This document shows positions 1-8,389 of a DNA stretch of 64,000 bases, in pieces. The number at the start of each line of letters is the position of its first letter. Position 1 is the stretch's first letter. The stretch is taken from assembly GCA_965262315.1 (NCBI GenBank), contig CBDHFJ010000027.1, forward strand, positions 1 through 64,000. Direction: 5' to 3'. Made by a program: the position numbers and the translations under genes. The notes below the pieces were generated by a model, which was not told the DNA's origin, searched no databases, and saw nothing but the letters and a program-made list of their open reading frames with translations. The DNA comes from JBCCFK01 sp965262315 (GTDB taxonomy: Bacteria; Actinomycetota; Acidimicrobiia; Acidimicrobiales; UBA8592).

Positions 1-821
1 GTCGCCAACGGTGATGCGACTGAGTTCCTTCACGCCAGTGAGAATGTAGCCCACTTGCCCCGGACCGAGTTCATCGCATGGCACCAGCGACGGCCTGAAC
101 TGGCCAAGTTCGATCACTTCACTGTTCACGGCTTCTCGCATGAACCGAATGCTGTCACCTTTGCGAATGACACCGTCGATGACACGGACGTAAGTGATAA
201 CCCCGCGGTACTTGTCGAACTTAGAATCGAAGGACGAGTGCCCGCAGCGGTTTCTTACGATCACCATCCGGAGTGGGCATGCGTTTCGATAATTGCTTCG
301 AACACTGTTTCCACGTTCAAACCTGTCTTCGCACTAACCTTCAACGCGTCTGAGGCATCGAGCCCCAGGATGTTCTCGACTTCTTCCAGCACCTCATCGA
401 TTCGCGTGACCGCCAGATCGATCTTGTTGACGACCGTGACGATTTCCAGGTCAACTTCGATTGCAGCGTAGGCATTCGCTACCGTCTGAGCCTGAACTCC
501 CTGGAAAGCATCGACCAGGAGCAGCGCACCTTCGCAGGCGGCAAGACTGCGGTTCACTTCGTAATGGAAGTCGACGTGCCCGGGGGTGTCGATCAGATTG
601 AGTTCGTATGTATCGCCTTTGTATTCATAATTGATCGTGACCGATCTGGCTTTCACCGTAATGCCGCGGTCGCGTTCGATTTCAAGGTCGTCCAGAATCT
701 GCGACCGAAATTCGCGCTCGGTAATTGTGCCACTTTGCAGCAGCAACTGGTCGGCCAGCGTGCTTTTGCCATGGTCGATATGAGCGACGATACTGAAGTT
801 TCGAATGAACCGGGTGTCCAT
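1..821 (-). CDS. lepA: Elongation factor 4 (LepA), 3' part outside the window, two frameshifts
   Basis: Ribosomal back-translocase GTPase. The N-terminal G domain is intact: the P-loop segment AHIDHGKST, the RGITVKAR switch region, DTPGHVD and NKIDL. The ATG at 821 starts MDTRFIRNFS; a GTG four codons upstream (833) is possible but less family-like. The frame breaks at about 284 after an extra A (family motif ERMP reads as THAHSGW and a stop), and again at about 232 after an extra C just before VFDSKFDKYRGV. Removing one base at each place restores a normal LepA domain 2 to the window edge. Two homopolymer indels 50 bp apart in an otherwise well conserved gene look like sequence errors, although a pseudogene cannot be excluded from one copy. 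Confidence 0.93.
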
Positions 822-1086
822 TGATTGCACCACTGCGAGTCAGGCAGGTGTTTGACTGACCAGTCAATCCTGCCTTCGGCCTGTTGGAAGGGCGGACGTT
901 GACGCCGCGCTCCGAGAAAATCCAAAGCTTCCCGCATCAAGTGTCGGCGGAAAGAAGTGCGAAATAGTAGCGACCCGGCGAATCTCAGGTCGAGCGCTCT
1001 GTGCGCCGAGAGTGCACTCGGCACGCACTGTCTCACGATTCGGAATGTAATCGACTCATTTCCCGGCAAAAACAGCTCGCGGTCAA

Positions 1087-2124
1087 CTATTGATGCTGTT
1101 CGCGATTCCGATAGCGAGCTCCGACGCGTTTTAGAAGGTGTACTTCATTTTTGTCGAGAGCTTCACGTCCGTGCAGATGAAGCTTCTGCAGGATTTCGTC
1201 AACCTGACGGTCCTCACGGACTCGTTGTTCCCGCTCAAGGTCCAGCCGTTCCTGCTCGCGTTGTCGTTGCCAGCGTTCCAGAATCTCTTCGTGGGTCGGC
1301 TGGTCGCGTTCATTCCCGGCAAACAGCCCACTTTCATCCGAGGCGTCGTCCCATTCTTCGTGCGGGTAGGAACGGTCATCTTCTGCGGAATCATATTCGA
1401 AGAAATCGCTCTGAGGCATTGTCTCTGTCCAGCGGAGACTCTCGCGAAAGTGAAAGACCAGCACGAAGGCGGACAACGCCGTCAGCGTTCCGAAATCGAT
1501 CACGAACCCGGTTACCAGGCCAAGGCTTCCAACAGTCATGCCGAGCCGGACCATCACGTCGCGGCTCTCAAGTTCAGAGAATCTCGTCATGAGCCAGGTG
1601 CGAACGAGCACACCCGCGTCAAACGGTGTGATCGGAAGCAGATTGATCCCGCACAGGTAAACGTTCACGACAAATACAATACTGCAGATTGCGGGAAGCG
1701 GATCCGCGAAGTTGAAAGCCGGAAACGGGGACCACGGATTCAGAAGCGGTAACATCTCCGACGGCGAAACTCTCATGAGGCATGTGGCAGCCAGAAGAGC
1801 GTTGACGAACGGCCCCGCCATCATCGTCTGAACATGGTCACGCCAATAACCACGACCGAACGGCTCAGAAAGTCCACCAAGTGGCCACAGGTCGAGTTCG
1901 TCGAGGTCTCCCGCGGTGGAACGAGCGACCACCAAGTGTGCGATTTCGTGCATCAGCACACTTGCCAGCAGCACGAGCGAAATGACCGTTCCGAGGGCCA
2001 CGTCATTAAGTCGCCAGATGAGTGCTGCTGCGACAACAACAAACAAAAAGCTGACTCTGACAGGAGCTCCGCTGATCCTGCCAATGCGTAGGCCAAATTT
2101 CAGGATTGTATCGGTCGGGGACAT
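1087..2124 (-). CDS. M50-family (site-2-protease-like) membrane metalloprotease
   Basis: Predicted intramembrane zinc protease of about 345 aa. The HExxH motif (HEIAH) is near residues 59-63 in a hydrophobic helix. The second M50 signature, NLLPITPFDAG, supplies the third zinc ligand Asp about 120 residues later. There are about five or six hydrophobic segments. The C-terminal 110 residues are soluble, highly charged and rich in Arg/Glu, probably helical. The family cleaves membrane-anchored regulators or signal peptides; the substrate is unknown. I chose the ATG at 2124 because the 30 codons upstream of it (from 2214) lack family character. It diverges from guaA and may share the 150-bp gap with its promoter. 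Confidence 0.82.
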   Translation of the reverse strand: MSPTDTILKFGLRIGRISGAPVRVSFLFVVVAAALIWRLNDVALGTVISLVLLASVLMHEIAHLVVARSTAGDLDELDLWPLGGLSEPFGRGYWRDHVQTMMAGPFVNALLAATCLMRVSPSEMLPLLNPWSPFPAFNFADPLPAICSIVFVVNVYLCGINLLPITPFDAGVLVRTWLMTRFSELESRDVMVRLGMTVGSLGLVTGFVIDFGTLTALSAFVLVFHFRESLRWTETMPQSDFFEYDSAEDDRSYPHEEWDDASDESGLFAGNERDQPTHEEILERWQRQREQERLDLEREQRVREDRQVDEILQKLHLHGREALDKNEVHLLKRVGARYRNREQHQ

Positions 2125-2367
2125 GGCCGCGATTGTATCGGTCTTTCCGGATGATGCGACACCCTGTCCGACGGATTTTTGAAACCTTGCGAACCGCTTT
2201 TCGCCAAAATTCACCGTTCATTTTCGCACAATCCTGAGTTGAACGGGAATCTGGCTGCAGGTCGTGATTCCTCCGCTTCAGCCGCATTGTGAACGAGGGA
2301 AGGTCTGCTATTCTTCGCCGTTTTCTCTCTGAAAACGCGACGACAGCCCACGCTGGACAAGTTCCCA

Positions 2368-3960
2368 ATGACAGGTTCCACACTCAGCCAACAATCATCA
2401 GCTTCCGCTTCGGATTCAGGCCACGACGAACTCGTTCTGGTACTGGATTTCGGGTCCCAGACCGCTCAGCTGATCGCTCGTCGAGTCCGTGACCAAAATG
2501 TCTTCTGTCAGATTGTCCGCCATGACCTCACCGCTGATAGAATTCGCGAGCTAAACCCACAGGGATTGATTCTCTCCGGCGGTCCCGCGAGCGTATACGG
2601 AGAAGGCGCACCCGGGATCGACGCGGGAATTTTCGAACTTGGAATTCCGGTCCTTGGGATCTGCTACGGAATGCAGATCGCATGTCAGTCTTTGGGCGGA
2701 AAAATCATTCCCGCGGATTCCCGCGAGTTTGGACGGTCGCCCTGTTCCACAACTGCGACGAACACTCTCTTTCAGGGAATTCCAGACACCTTTACGGCGT
2801 GGATGAGTCACGGTGATCAGGTCGGTGAACTGGACGGTAGCTTCACTTCCATCGCATCAACTGAGACGTGTCCGAACGCAGCCGTTCAACATCGGGATCG
2901 ACCGATCTACGGGATTCAGTTTCACCCTGAAGTCACGCACACGGATTTTGGGGCGCAGTTGCTGGGCAATTTCGTTCGCGATATCTGTGGTTGCGAAGGT
3001 AAGTGGCGGATCAGTTCTCTGATTGAACAACAGAAACAGCTCATCCGTGAACGCGTGGGCTCTGACCGAGTGATCTGCGGGCTTTCCGGGGGCGTCGATT
3101 CGTCCGTCGTTGCGGCGTTGATCTCAGAAGCGATCGGTGATCAGCTGTCGTGCATTTTCGTCGACAACGGTCTGCTTCGCAAAGGTGAACGTGAACAAGT
3201 CGAGGAACACTTCACCCAACACTTCAAGACAGACCTTCACGTCGTCGATGCGCGTGATCGCTTTCTGAACGAGCTCGCCGGCGTCGCGGACCCGCAGAAG
3301 AAACGCAAGATCATCGGACGAGTGTTCATCGACTGCTTCCGCGACGAAGCCAAATCGATTCCCAATGCTCACTTTCTGGCACAGGGGACTCTGTATCCGG
3401 ATGTGATCGAAAGTGGAGCCAACCCGGATGGTCCGGCGGCGACGATCAAGTCACACCATAACGTCGGCGGTCTGCCGGAAGAGCTGGGATTTGAACTGAT
3501 CGAACCCCTTCGGGATCTCTTCAAAGACGAAGTTCGCCGCATGGGCGTCGAACTGGGACTGCCGGAAGAAATGGTCTGGCGGCATCCGTTTCCCGGACCG
3601 GGGCTCGCCGTCCGTTGCCTTGGCGACATCACTGAAGAAAAACTCAACGTCATTCGTGAAGCCGACGCGATTCTAATCGAGGAGCTCTACGCTGCAGGGC
3701 TTTATCGAGACATTCAGCAGGCATTCGTGGTGCTACTGCCCGTTCAATCTGTCGGTGTTATGGGCGATGATCGAACCTACGAAAATGTCGCAGCAATTCG
3801 TGCCATCGAATCGGAAGACTTTATGACGGCTGACTGGTTCCACTTCCCGCCCGATGTCCTGGCACGGATTTCGACGCGAATTATCAACTCAGTGCGAGGA
3901 ATCAATCGCGTTGTTTACGACATCAGTTCGAAGCCGCCGGCAACGATTGAGTGGGAATAG
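2368..3960 (+). CDS. guaA: GMP synthase (glutamine-hydrolysing)
   Basis: Converts XMP to GMP using glutamine and ATP, the last step of guanine nucleotide synthesis in the cytoplasm. The 530-aa length is normal. An N-terminal class I glutamine amidotransferase domain carries the nucleophile Cys99 in LGICYGMQ and the His/Glu pair in FHPEVTH. The PP-loop ATP pyrophosphatase signature LSGGVDSSV follows. The C-terminal dimerisation domain ends in the family-typical PPATIEWE. About 18 residues precede the conserved start of the amidotransferase domain, so a slightly later start is possible. It is one of the few piece-1 genes without a frameshift. Confidence 0.97.
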   Translation: MTGSTLSQQSSASASDSGHDELVLVLDFGSQTAQLIARRVRDQNVFCQIVRHDLTADRIRELNPQGLILSGGPASVYGEGAPGIDAGIFELGIPVLGICYGMQIACQSLGGKIIPADSREFGRSPCSTTATNTLFQGIPDTFTAWMSHGDQVGELDGSFTSIASTETCPNAAVQHRDRPIYGIQFHPEVTHTDFGAQLLGNFVRDICGCEGKWRISSLIEQQKQLIRERVGSDRVICGLSGGVDSSVVAALISEAIGDQLSCIFVDNGLLRKGEREQVEEHFTQHFKTDLHVVDARDRFLNELAGVADPQKKRKIIGRVFIDCFRDEAKSIPNAHFLAQGTLYPDVIESGANPDGPAATIKSHHNVGGLPEELGFELIEPLRDLFKDEVRRMGVELGLPEEMVWRHPFPGPGLAVRCLGDITEEKLNVIREADAILIEELYAAGLYRDIQQAFVVLLPVQSVGVMGDDRTYENVAAIRAIESEDFMTADWFHFPPDVLARISTRIINSVRGINRVVYDISSKPPATIEWE

Positions 3961-3973
3961 GCTTAACGGGATT

Positions 3974-4739
3974 TCAGACAGTCGCTGCGGGAGTCACCAA
4001 TAGCACACCCACCAGCAGGTCGTAGGCGGCGTGACAGCCGACTGTGATGCCGAAGCCACGTAGTAGGAACACAGCCGCAAAGAACAACCCCGCCGCAGCG
4101 CGAAACGTGAATGCGAACAGATTGAAAGTGTCAGCCGCCGGTCCAACATGATGGGCCACGGCAAAGATGATGGCCGTGCCGAAAGCTGACAGCAGCATCG
4201 ATGAGCGTTTGTCCGAATCGCAGGACTCGCAGAAGACCGTAAGCAAGGGGAACCAACAGCAGCCGGAACATGACTTCTTCGTAGACCCCCGCGCCGATGT
4301 AGGATACGACGCGATTCCAGCCGTCTTGGGACAACGCCAGCACTTCGTATTGCGGAATCTCTCCGACCGCGCCGAGGTTAAGAAAGATCAGTTGGTGCAA
4401 TTGTCCAACCGCGACAAGCCCGACAGCAAGAAGAATGCTTTCCGCAAACATTCCCAATTGAGTTTCCAGTTTCGTCCGCCATGGATGCCGCCTCACTATG
4501 TGCCAGCCGATGAGAATTCCGATGACAAGCAGCGGCAAAATCATGGTTTCTACGCCGGCACCGGAAAGCAGATTACGCAGCCAGAAGTCCGCTCCGTTTC
4601 GCATCTGATCCGGATTGCTGTCGCTCAGAAATGCGACTCCGCCTTCGTAGACGAGAAGCCAGGGAAGCAGAAACAGCAGACATGGCAACGGCCGTCTGGC
4701 TTCAACCCAATAATCATCCTGAGCTGGCTGCTGAGACAT
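3974..4739 (-). CDS. CPBP-family intramembrane metalloprotease, one frameshift
   Basis: CPBP (CAAX protease/bacteriocin-processing, Abi) membrane protein, about 255 aa. The N-terminal part (ATG at 4739, MSQQPAQDDYW) carries several hydrophobic helices and the first motif, EEVMFR. At about 4188-4195 the frame shifts by one base (apparently one base missing), after which a second frame gives FAVAHH and GCHAAYD, the remaining two CPBP motifs. All three catalytic motifs are therefore present once the shift is corrected. The function within the cell is unknown. It faces guaA tail to tail with a 13-bp gap. Confidence 0.8.
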
Positions 4740-5102
4740 CTGGAATTTCCGTCGCCACGTATCGAACCGGGAATGCTTCTGGTGATGTCTATCGTCCCTC
4801 ACCACCAGACTCAGACAGGCGAAGATCGCGCGGCATCGGCAAAAAACTGCCATTCCATGAGAGAAGCCTTCCGTCTTTGTCAGTCGTTGCAGGTTGCATT
4901 GCGGTCGCGACAGATCGTGCCGATTAGGCAATGTGAGCGATGGCGACGGATCGTGTCCCGCTGTAGTGCCTTCAGCGGTTGCCGTTCGGCAGGAGTGTTG
5001 CCTTCGCCATGATCGTTTCAATCAGTTCAGCCCCAAGGTCGATGTTTCTGCAAAACCCATATTGCTTCACGCCAACCGTACGAATTCGGATTCACGATCG
5101 CC
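4740..5102. other. Intergenic stretch without a convincing gene
   Basis: 363 bp between the divergent CPBP gene and cysE. Open frames here have no family resemblance and continue the neighbours' frames. It presumably holds both promoters, but I see no clear -35/-10 pair, RNA gene or repeat. Confidence 0.5.
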
Positions 5103-6013
5103 ATGAGCGACACTTCCAATTCTTCCCTCTCCGCAGACGAAGTGCTCGCACGGCTTGAATCGTCTGAGTCTCTTCCGACGGCCGTCCTGCCGAACGTCGA
5201 TACTGTCGTCGCAATCGCGGAAGACGTACGAAGTCTGCTGTTTCCACAGATCTATCGAGGCTCAGCGAATCGGTCCAACGGTCGTCCGCTGCGGCGAAAG
5301 AGTTTGGTGAATCGGATTCAAAGTCGTCTGAGCGAGCAGGTTCAAGTCGCCTTTGATCATTCACGCTCGACACGGACCGCGCATCCACAACGAATTGGAC
5401 GCTGGAAACAGAACAAAGAGCCCGGCAAATTGCCTCGTCGTTTGTGGGCTGTCTGCCGCAAATTCGCGACGACATTATGCTGGATGTTCAGGCCGCTTTT
5501 GATGGAGACCCGGCGGCTCGAACGCTCGACGAGATTCTCCTGTGCTACCCAGGCATCGAAGCCGTCATGGTGTACCGATTCGCGCATCGGCTGCATCAAT
5601 TGAAGGTGCCGTATCTGCCGCGAGTCCTCACCGAGTGGGCTCATCGCGAAACCGGCATCGACATTCATCCAGGTGCGAAGATCGGCCCACGATTTTTCAT
5701 TGACCACGGAACTGGCGTTGTGATCGGCGAAACGACGGTGATCGGTTCCGGCGTCACCCTGTACCAGGGCGTCACGCTGGGAGCGTGGTCGTTCCCACGT
5801 GATGAAAATGGTGGACTGATTCGCGGCAGCAAACGACACCCGACCCTGGAAGACGACGTCACCGTCTATTCGAACGCTTCGATCCTTGGTGGTGACACTG
5901 TTGTCGGTGCGAGTGCGCAGGTTGGCTCCGGGGTCACGCTCAGCCGCAGTATTCCGCCTGGCACGATCGTCACGGTGGAACGCCCTTCGCTGCGATTTCG
6001 CGAAGTTGCTTAG
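5103..6013 (+). CDS. cysE: Serine O-acetyltransferase, one frameshift
   Basis: Makes O-acetylserine from serine and acetyl-CoA for cysteine synthesis. The C-terminal left-handed beta-helix with hexapeptide repeats is clear (TGIDIHPGAKIG, FIDHGTGVVIGE, YQGVTLGA). The protein belongs to the longer type with an N-terminal helical domain (start at 5103). The frame changes near 5350-5362, where one base appears to be missing. Before it the sequence reads LSEQVQVAF; after it, in another frame, TLDTDRASTTNWTLETEQRA, then LPQIRDDIMLDVQAAFDGDP, which fits this family. An ORF caller would see only the 5444-6013 half with an artificial GTG start. The C-terminus is short. Confidence 0.88.
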
Positions 6014-6085
6014 AGCCGGCTGGCTCACTGACGTGGGCAGCTGCGAGAAAATAGAACCCAACCCGAAGCGTAAGCCTGCAACTGC

Positions 6086-6463
6086 TCAGAACGGTGGATC
6101 TTCTTCTGACGTAAACGTCTCGCCGAAAGGCACGTCGGCTTTGACCGGCGCGGGCTCGTCAGACGATCCGCCACTCAGGACGGTAAAGCCCGTTGCTTCT
6201 GCGCTCAGGAAGTACTTCGTCTCACTCTGCGGGTCACGTTGCCACTTTCGGCCGCTCAGGCGATAGGAAATTTCGACGTTGGCCCCCACAGACATCTGAT
6301 CCACGTCGTCGCAGGCGTCCTGAATGAACTCAACAGGCAGATAATTCGTGAACCGCCCGGTGTCCTGTTCCAGAACAACCAAACGCTTGCGGAATCCTTT
6401 CTGGCCGTAGGTCTTGGTTTCCTCAATGACGTGGACTTTGCCTTCGATTTTTCCGTTGCTCAT
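6086..6463 (-). CDS. DUF3127 domain protein
   Basis: 125 aa. It matches the DUF3127 pattern: a short beta-rich N-terminal domain (KIEGKVHVIEETKTYGQKGF, then LVVLEQDTGRFTNYLPVEF) with conserved charged turns, and a variable acidic C-terminus. The family is thought to have an OB-like fold similar to single-strand-binding proteins, but no function is established. Starts at an ATG (6463). It stands alone, convergent with cysE, and has no obvious partner. Confidence 0.7.
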   Translation of the reverse strand: MSNGKIEGKVHVIEETKTYGQKGFRKRLVVLEQDTGRFTNYLPVEFIQDACDDVDQMSVGANVEISYRLSGRKWQRDPQSETKYFLSAEATGFTVLSGGSSDEPAPVKADVPFGETFTSEEDPPF

Positions 6464-6810
6464 AGTTCCGTTGAGTGGCAGATGTTCGGGGTGAACAGAG
6501 ATCGCAGATGCGACAAGTGGCTGATGCTATGGTCGCTGATCACGTTCGACAACCTGTGCGGAAGTGCAAATTGCGGGATTTTCTCTCGATTTCGTTTATG
6601 AGGATGAAAGCCACTTGGGCTGACTCAAACGAATGGTGTTGCAAAACGGGAACAAACGCGTCTTTTCCGCGACTGCAGGATGCCGCCGTCTGCCAACCGA
6701 AGGGCCAAAACCAACGTATTTGCGATCCGTGCCATGCGGTACGGAATTTGTAAGCAAGACTTAAGGTTAGTTGGAGCCACAAATCTACCGGGCCGGTAAG
6801 AATTCTCCTG
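6464..6810. other. Intergenic stretch, nothing recognised
   Basis: 347 bp of lower-GC sequence between the DUF3127 gene and the small Cys-rich ORF. The short open frames have no family character. No tRNA, terminator or repeat is evident. Confidence 0.45.
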
Positions 6811-6975
6811 ATGTCGCTGTTTTCCATATTCTATCGCTGCAGCTTTTGTCGCCTGTCGCTTCGCGCCATCCCTTTCTCGCAGCTCAAGGTTGTCCCGCGA
6901 GTCTGGGCTTTGCTGGGAATGCGCGTCTATCAGTGCCCGCACTGTTTTGAATGTTCTTACCGCCCGGGTCTGCCG
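6811..6975 (+). CDS. Small cysteine-rich (Zn-ribbon-like) protein, 3' end cut at the join
   Basis: Starts at an ATG and codes for a basic peptide with two CxxC-like pairs (CSFC near residue 10 and CPHC near residue 42, the latter in VYQCPHCFEC). This resembles the small one- or two-ribbon proteins common in planctomycetes. The planctomycete-like codon pattern stops at about residue 53 (YRPG), after which the sequence changes to the very GC-rich piece 2. The frame stays open by chance to 7236, but that extension belongs in part to another gene (thrA). Function unknown. Confidence 0.45.
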
Positions 6976-6990
6976 TTCATGTCGCGGCGC
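6970..6990. other. Probable join between two unrelated genomes (join 1)
   Basis: Base composition and codon use change abruptly here, from moderate GC to strongly GC-rich. The upstream small ORF loses its 3' end, and the downstream thrA-like reading frame begins mid-protein. Neither gene has its missing half in the window. The exact base cannot be fixed by eye. Confidence 0.75.
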
Positions 6991-7236
6991 TCGAGGTCGT
7001 CTCCGGACAGGTCCGACGTGCCAGCGTGCGCGTCGTCGAATGCCCACAAGGCGATGCTCTGGGAGCGATCGATGGGCCGGGCAACCGCGTCGAGTTCGAA
7101 ACCTCGCACGGAACGCGGGCGCGTGCTCGGGGGCCGCGGTGCGGGTGGGTCACCAACCGCTCAAGCTGTCTTCGCCGACCTGACGGAACTCGCCCGCGCC
7201 CCGAGGGCCGCGGCGAGCGCCGAGCCGGCGTGTTGA
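6978..7236 (+). CDS. thrA: C-terminal end of aspartokinase/homoserine dehydrogenase (ThrA-type), frameshifted
   Basis: Only the last 85 or so residues are present. Read in one frame to about 7115 and then in the next, the sequence gives ASVRVVECPQGDALGAI, NRVEFET, then LGGRGAGGSPTAQAVFADL and a stop at 7236. This is the end of homoserine dehydrogenase as found in bifunctional ThrA/MetL proteins (family pattern GxGAGxxxTAxxVFADLL). The one-base shift near 7110-7125 splits it between frames. The 5' part lies beyond join 1. Homoserine dehydrogenase makes homoserine for threonine and methionine. The his promoter overlaps its stop codon. Confidence 0.6.
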
Positions 7237-7261
7237 CACGCCCACGGCGCGATGTCATGCT
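7233..7261 (+). promoter_or_regulatory. Putative his operon promoter
   Basis: TTGACA at 7233-7238, then a 17-bp spacer, then CATGCT at 7256-7261 as a weak -10. The expected start of transcription (about 7268-7272) would coincide with the leader-peptide ATG at 7272. Confidence 0.45.
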
Positions 7262-7271
7262 CCGCACCCTA

Positions 7272-7379
7272 ATGTCCCGCCAGCATCGTTCGTCGCACCT
7301 GCATCATCACTCGGCCCATCGGCCGAGCGCGGGTGCGCGCGTCGCCGGTCGGGAACGTGGTCAGCCGCGAGTGCGGTAA
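7272..7379 (+). CDS. hisL: Histidine-rich leader peptide of the his operon
   Basis: A 35-residue ORF with six histidines between residues 5 and 16, including a HHH run (LHHHSAH). It sits 100 bp ahead of hisG and is followed by several stable hairpins. This is the design of the enterobacterial HisL attenuator: ribosome stalling at His codons when His-tRNA is scarce changes the downstream RNA fold. No Shine-Dalgarno sequence precedes the ATG. Because the predicted transcription start is at the ATG, it may be leaderless. An in-frame ATG at 7257 would add five residues. Confidence 0.7.
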   Translation: MSRQHRSSHLHHHSAHRPSAGARVAGRERGQPRVR

Positions 7380-7450
7380 CCACCGAACGATCGCTGCGAA
7401 GCGACCCGCGCCAGATGGCGGCCGGGTCGCCCGGCTGCTCGTCCCGGCTC
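7310..7450 (+). promoter_or_regulatory. his attenuator: serial alternative hairpins
   Basis: Perfect inverted repeat CTCGGCC/GGCCGAG at 7310-7327, over the last His codon. A second hairpin follows (GTGGT plus CCGC, 7357-7368, with GCGG plus ACCAC, 7373-7383). A third is GCCGGG at 7421-7426, which can pair with CCCGGC at 7430-7435 or with a second CCCGGC at about 7443-7448. The mutually exclusive pairings fit an attenuator. No U-tract follows the last hairpin, so a classical intrinsic terminator is not proven. Confidence 0.5.
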
Positions 7451-7480
7451 GTGTCCTTCGCGACCCACGACACGACCGAG

Positions 7481-8389
7481 ATGACAACAGAATCCAGCGA
7501 ACCCGGCCTGCTGCGCCTGGCCCTTCCCAAGGGCCGCATGCAGCAGGCGGTCTTGCAACTGATGGCGGAGGCCGGTTTGCCGGTCCGGCTCGGGGAGCGC
7601 GACTACCGACCGCGACTCCACGTCCCGCACCTCGCCGCGAAGTTGCTCAAGCCCCAGAACATCGTCGAGATGCTGACGTCGGGCTCGCGCGACGTCGGTT
7701 TCGCAGGTGTCGATTGGGTCGTCGAGAAACTCGGCTCGCTCGACGAAGAGGCGCCGTTGGTCGAGTTGCTCGACACCGCTCTCGATCCCGTGCGCATCGT
7801 CGTCGCCGCACCGACCGAGCTGTTGGTCGCGGGCCGGCTCCCCGAGCGATCCCTGCGCATTGCCTCGGAGTACACGCGGCTCTGCGCCGCGTACGTCGCA
7901 GAGCGCGGTTTCGGCGACCGCTTCGTGCGCACGTACGGCGCGACGGAGGTGTTCCCGCCCGAAGATGCGGATGCGATTCTCGACAACACCGCGACCGGCT
8001 CGACACTGCGGGCCAACGGGCTGCAGATCGTCGGTGAGGTGATGCGGTCCTCGACGCGGTTGTTCGCGAGCCGTGCGGCTCTCGAGGACGATGCCCGCCG
8101 CGCCGCGATCGAGGACTTCGTGCTGTTGGTTCGCTCGGTGCTCGATGCGCGCGCGCGCGTCATGCTCGAGGTCAACGTCGCCGGCGGCATCCTCGACACG
8201 GTGACGAATCTGTTGCCGAGCATGCGGGACGCCACCGTCAGCCCGCTGCACGGCGCGGGCGACGAGGCCGCCGGCTACGCCGTGAAGTCGGCCGTCCCGC
8301 GGCAGTCGTTGGCCGAGATCGTGCCGGCTCTCAAGGCCGCGGGCGCGACCGACGTCGTCGTCACCCAGATCGCGCAACTCGTTCCGTGA
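7481..8389 (+). CDS. hisG: ATP phosphoribosyltransferase, long form
   Basis: First step of histidine synthesis: ATP + PRPP to phosphoribosyl-ATP. About 302 aa, the long (hexameric) HisG type. The catalytic domain starts LRLALPKGRMQ and contains SRDVGFAGVDWV, TRLCAAYVAERGFGDRFV and the PRPP-site segment ATEVFPPEDADAILDNTATG. The C-terminal 75 residues form the ACT-like feedback domain (PLHGAGDEAAGYAVKS). I chose the ATG at 7481 over an in-frame GTG/ATG 66 bp upstream because that extension overlaps the attenuator hairpins and is not conserved. The stop overlaps the next start. Confidence 0.93.
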   Translation: MTTESSEPGLLRLALPKGRMQQAVLQLMAEAGLPVRLGERDYRPRLHVPHLAAKLLKPQNIVEMLTSGSRDVGFAGVDWVVEKLGSLDEEAPLVELLDTALDPVRIVVAAPTELLVAGRLPERSLRIASEYTRLCAAYVAERGFGDRFVRTYGATEVFPPEDADAILDNTATGSTLRANGLQIVGEVMRSSTRLFASRAALEDDARRAAIEDFVLLVRSVLDARARVMLEVNVAGGILDTVTNLLPSMRDATVSPLHGAGDEAAGYAVKSAVPRQSLAEIVPALKAAGATDVVVTQIAQLVP

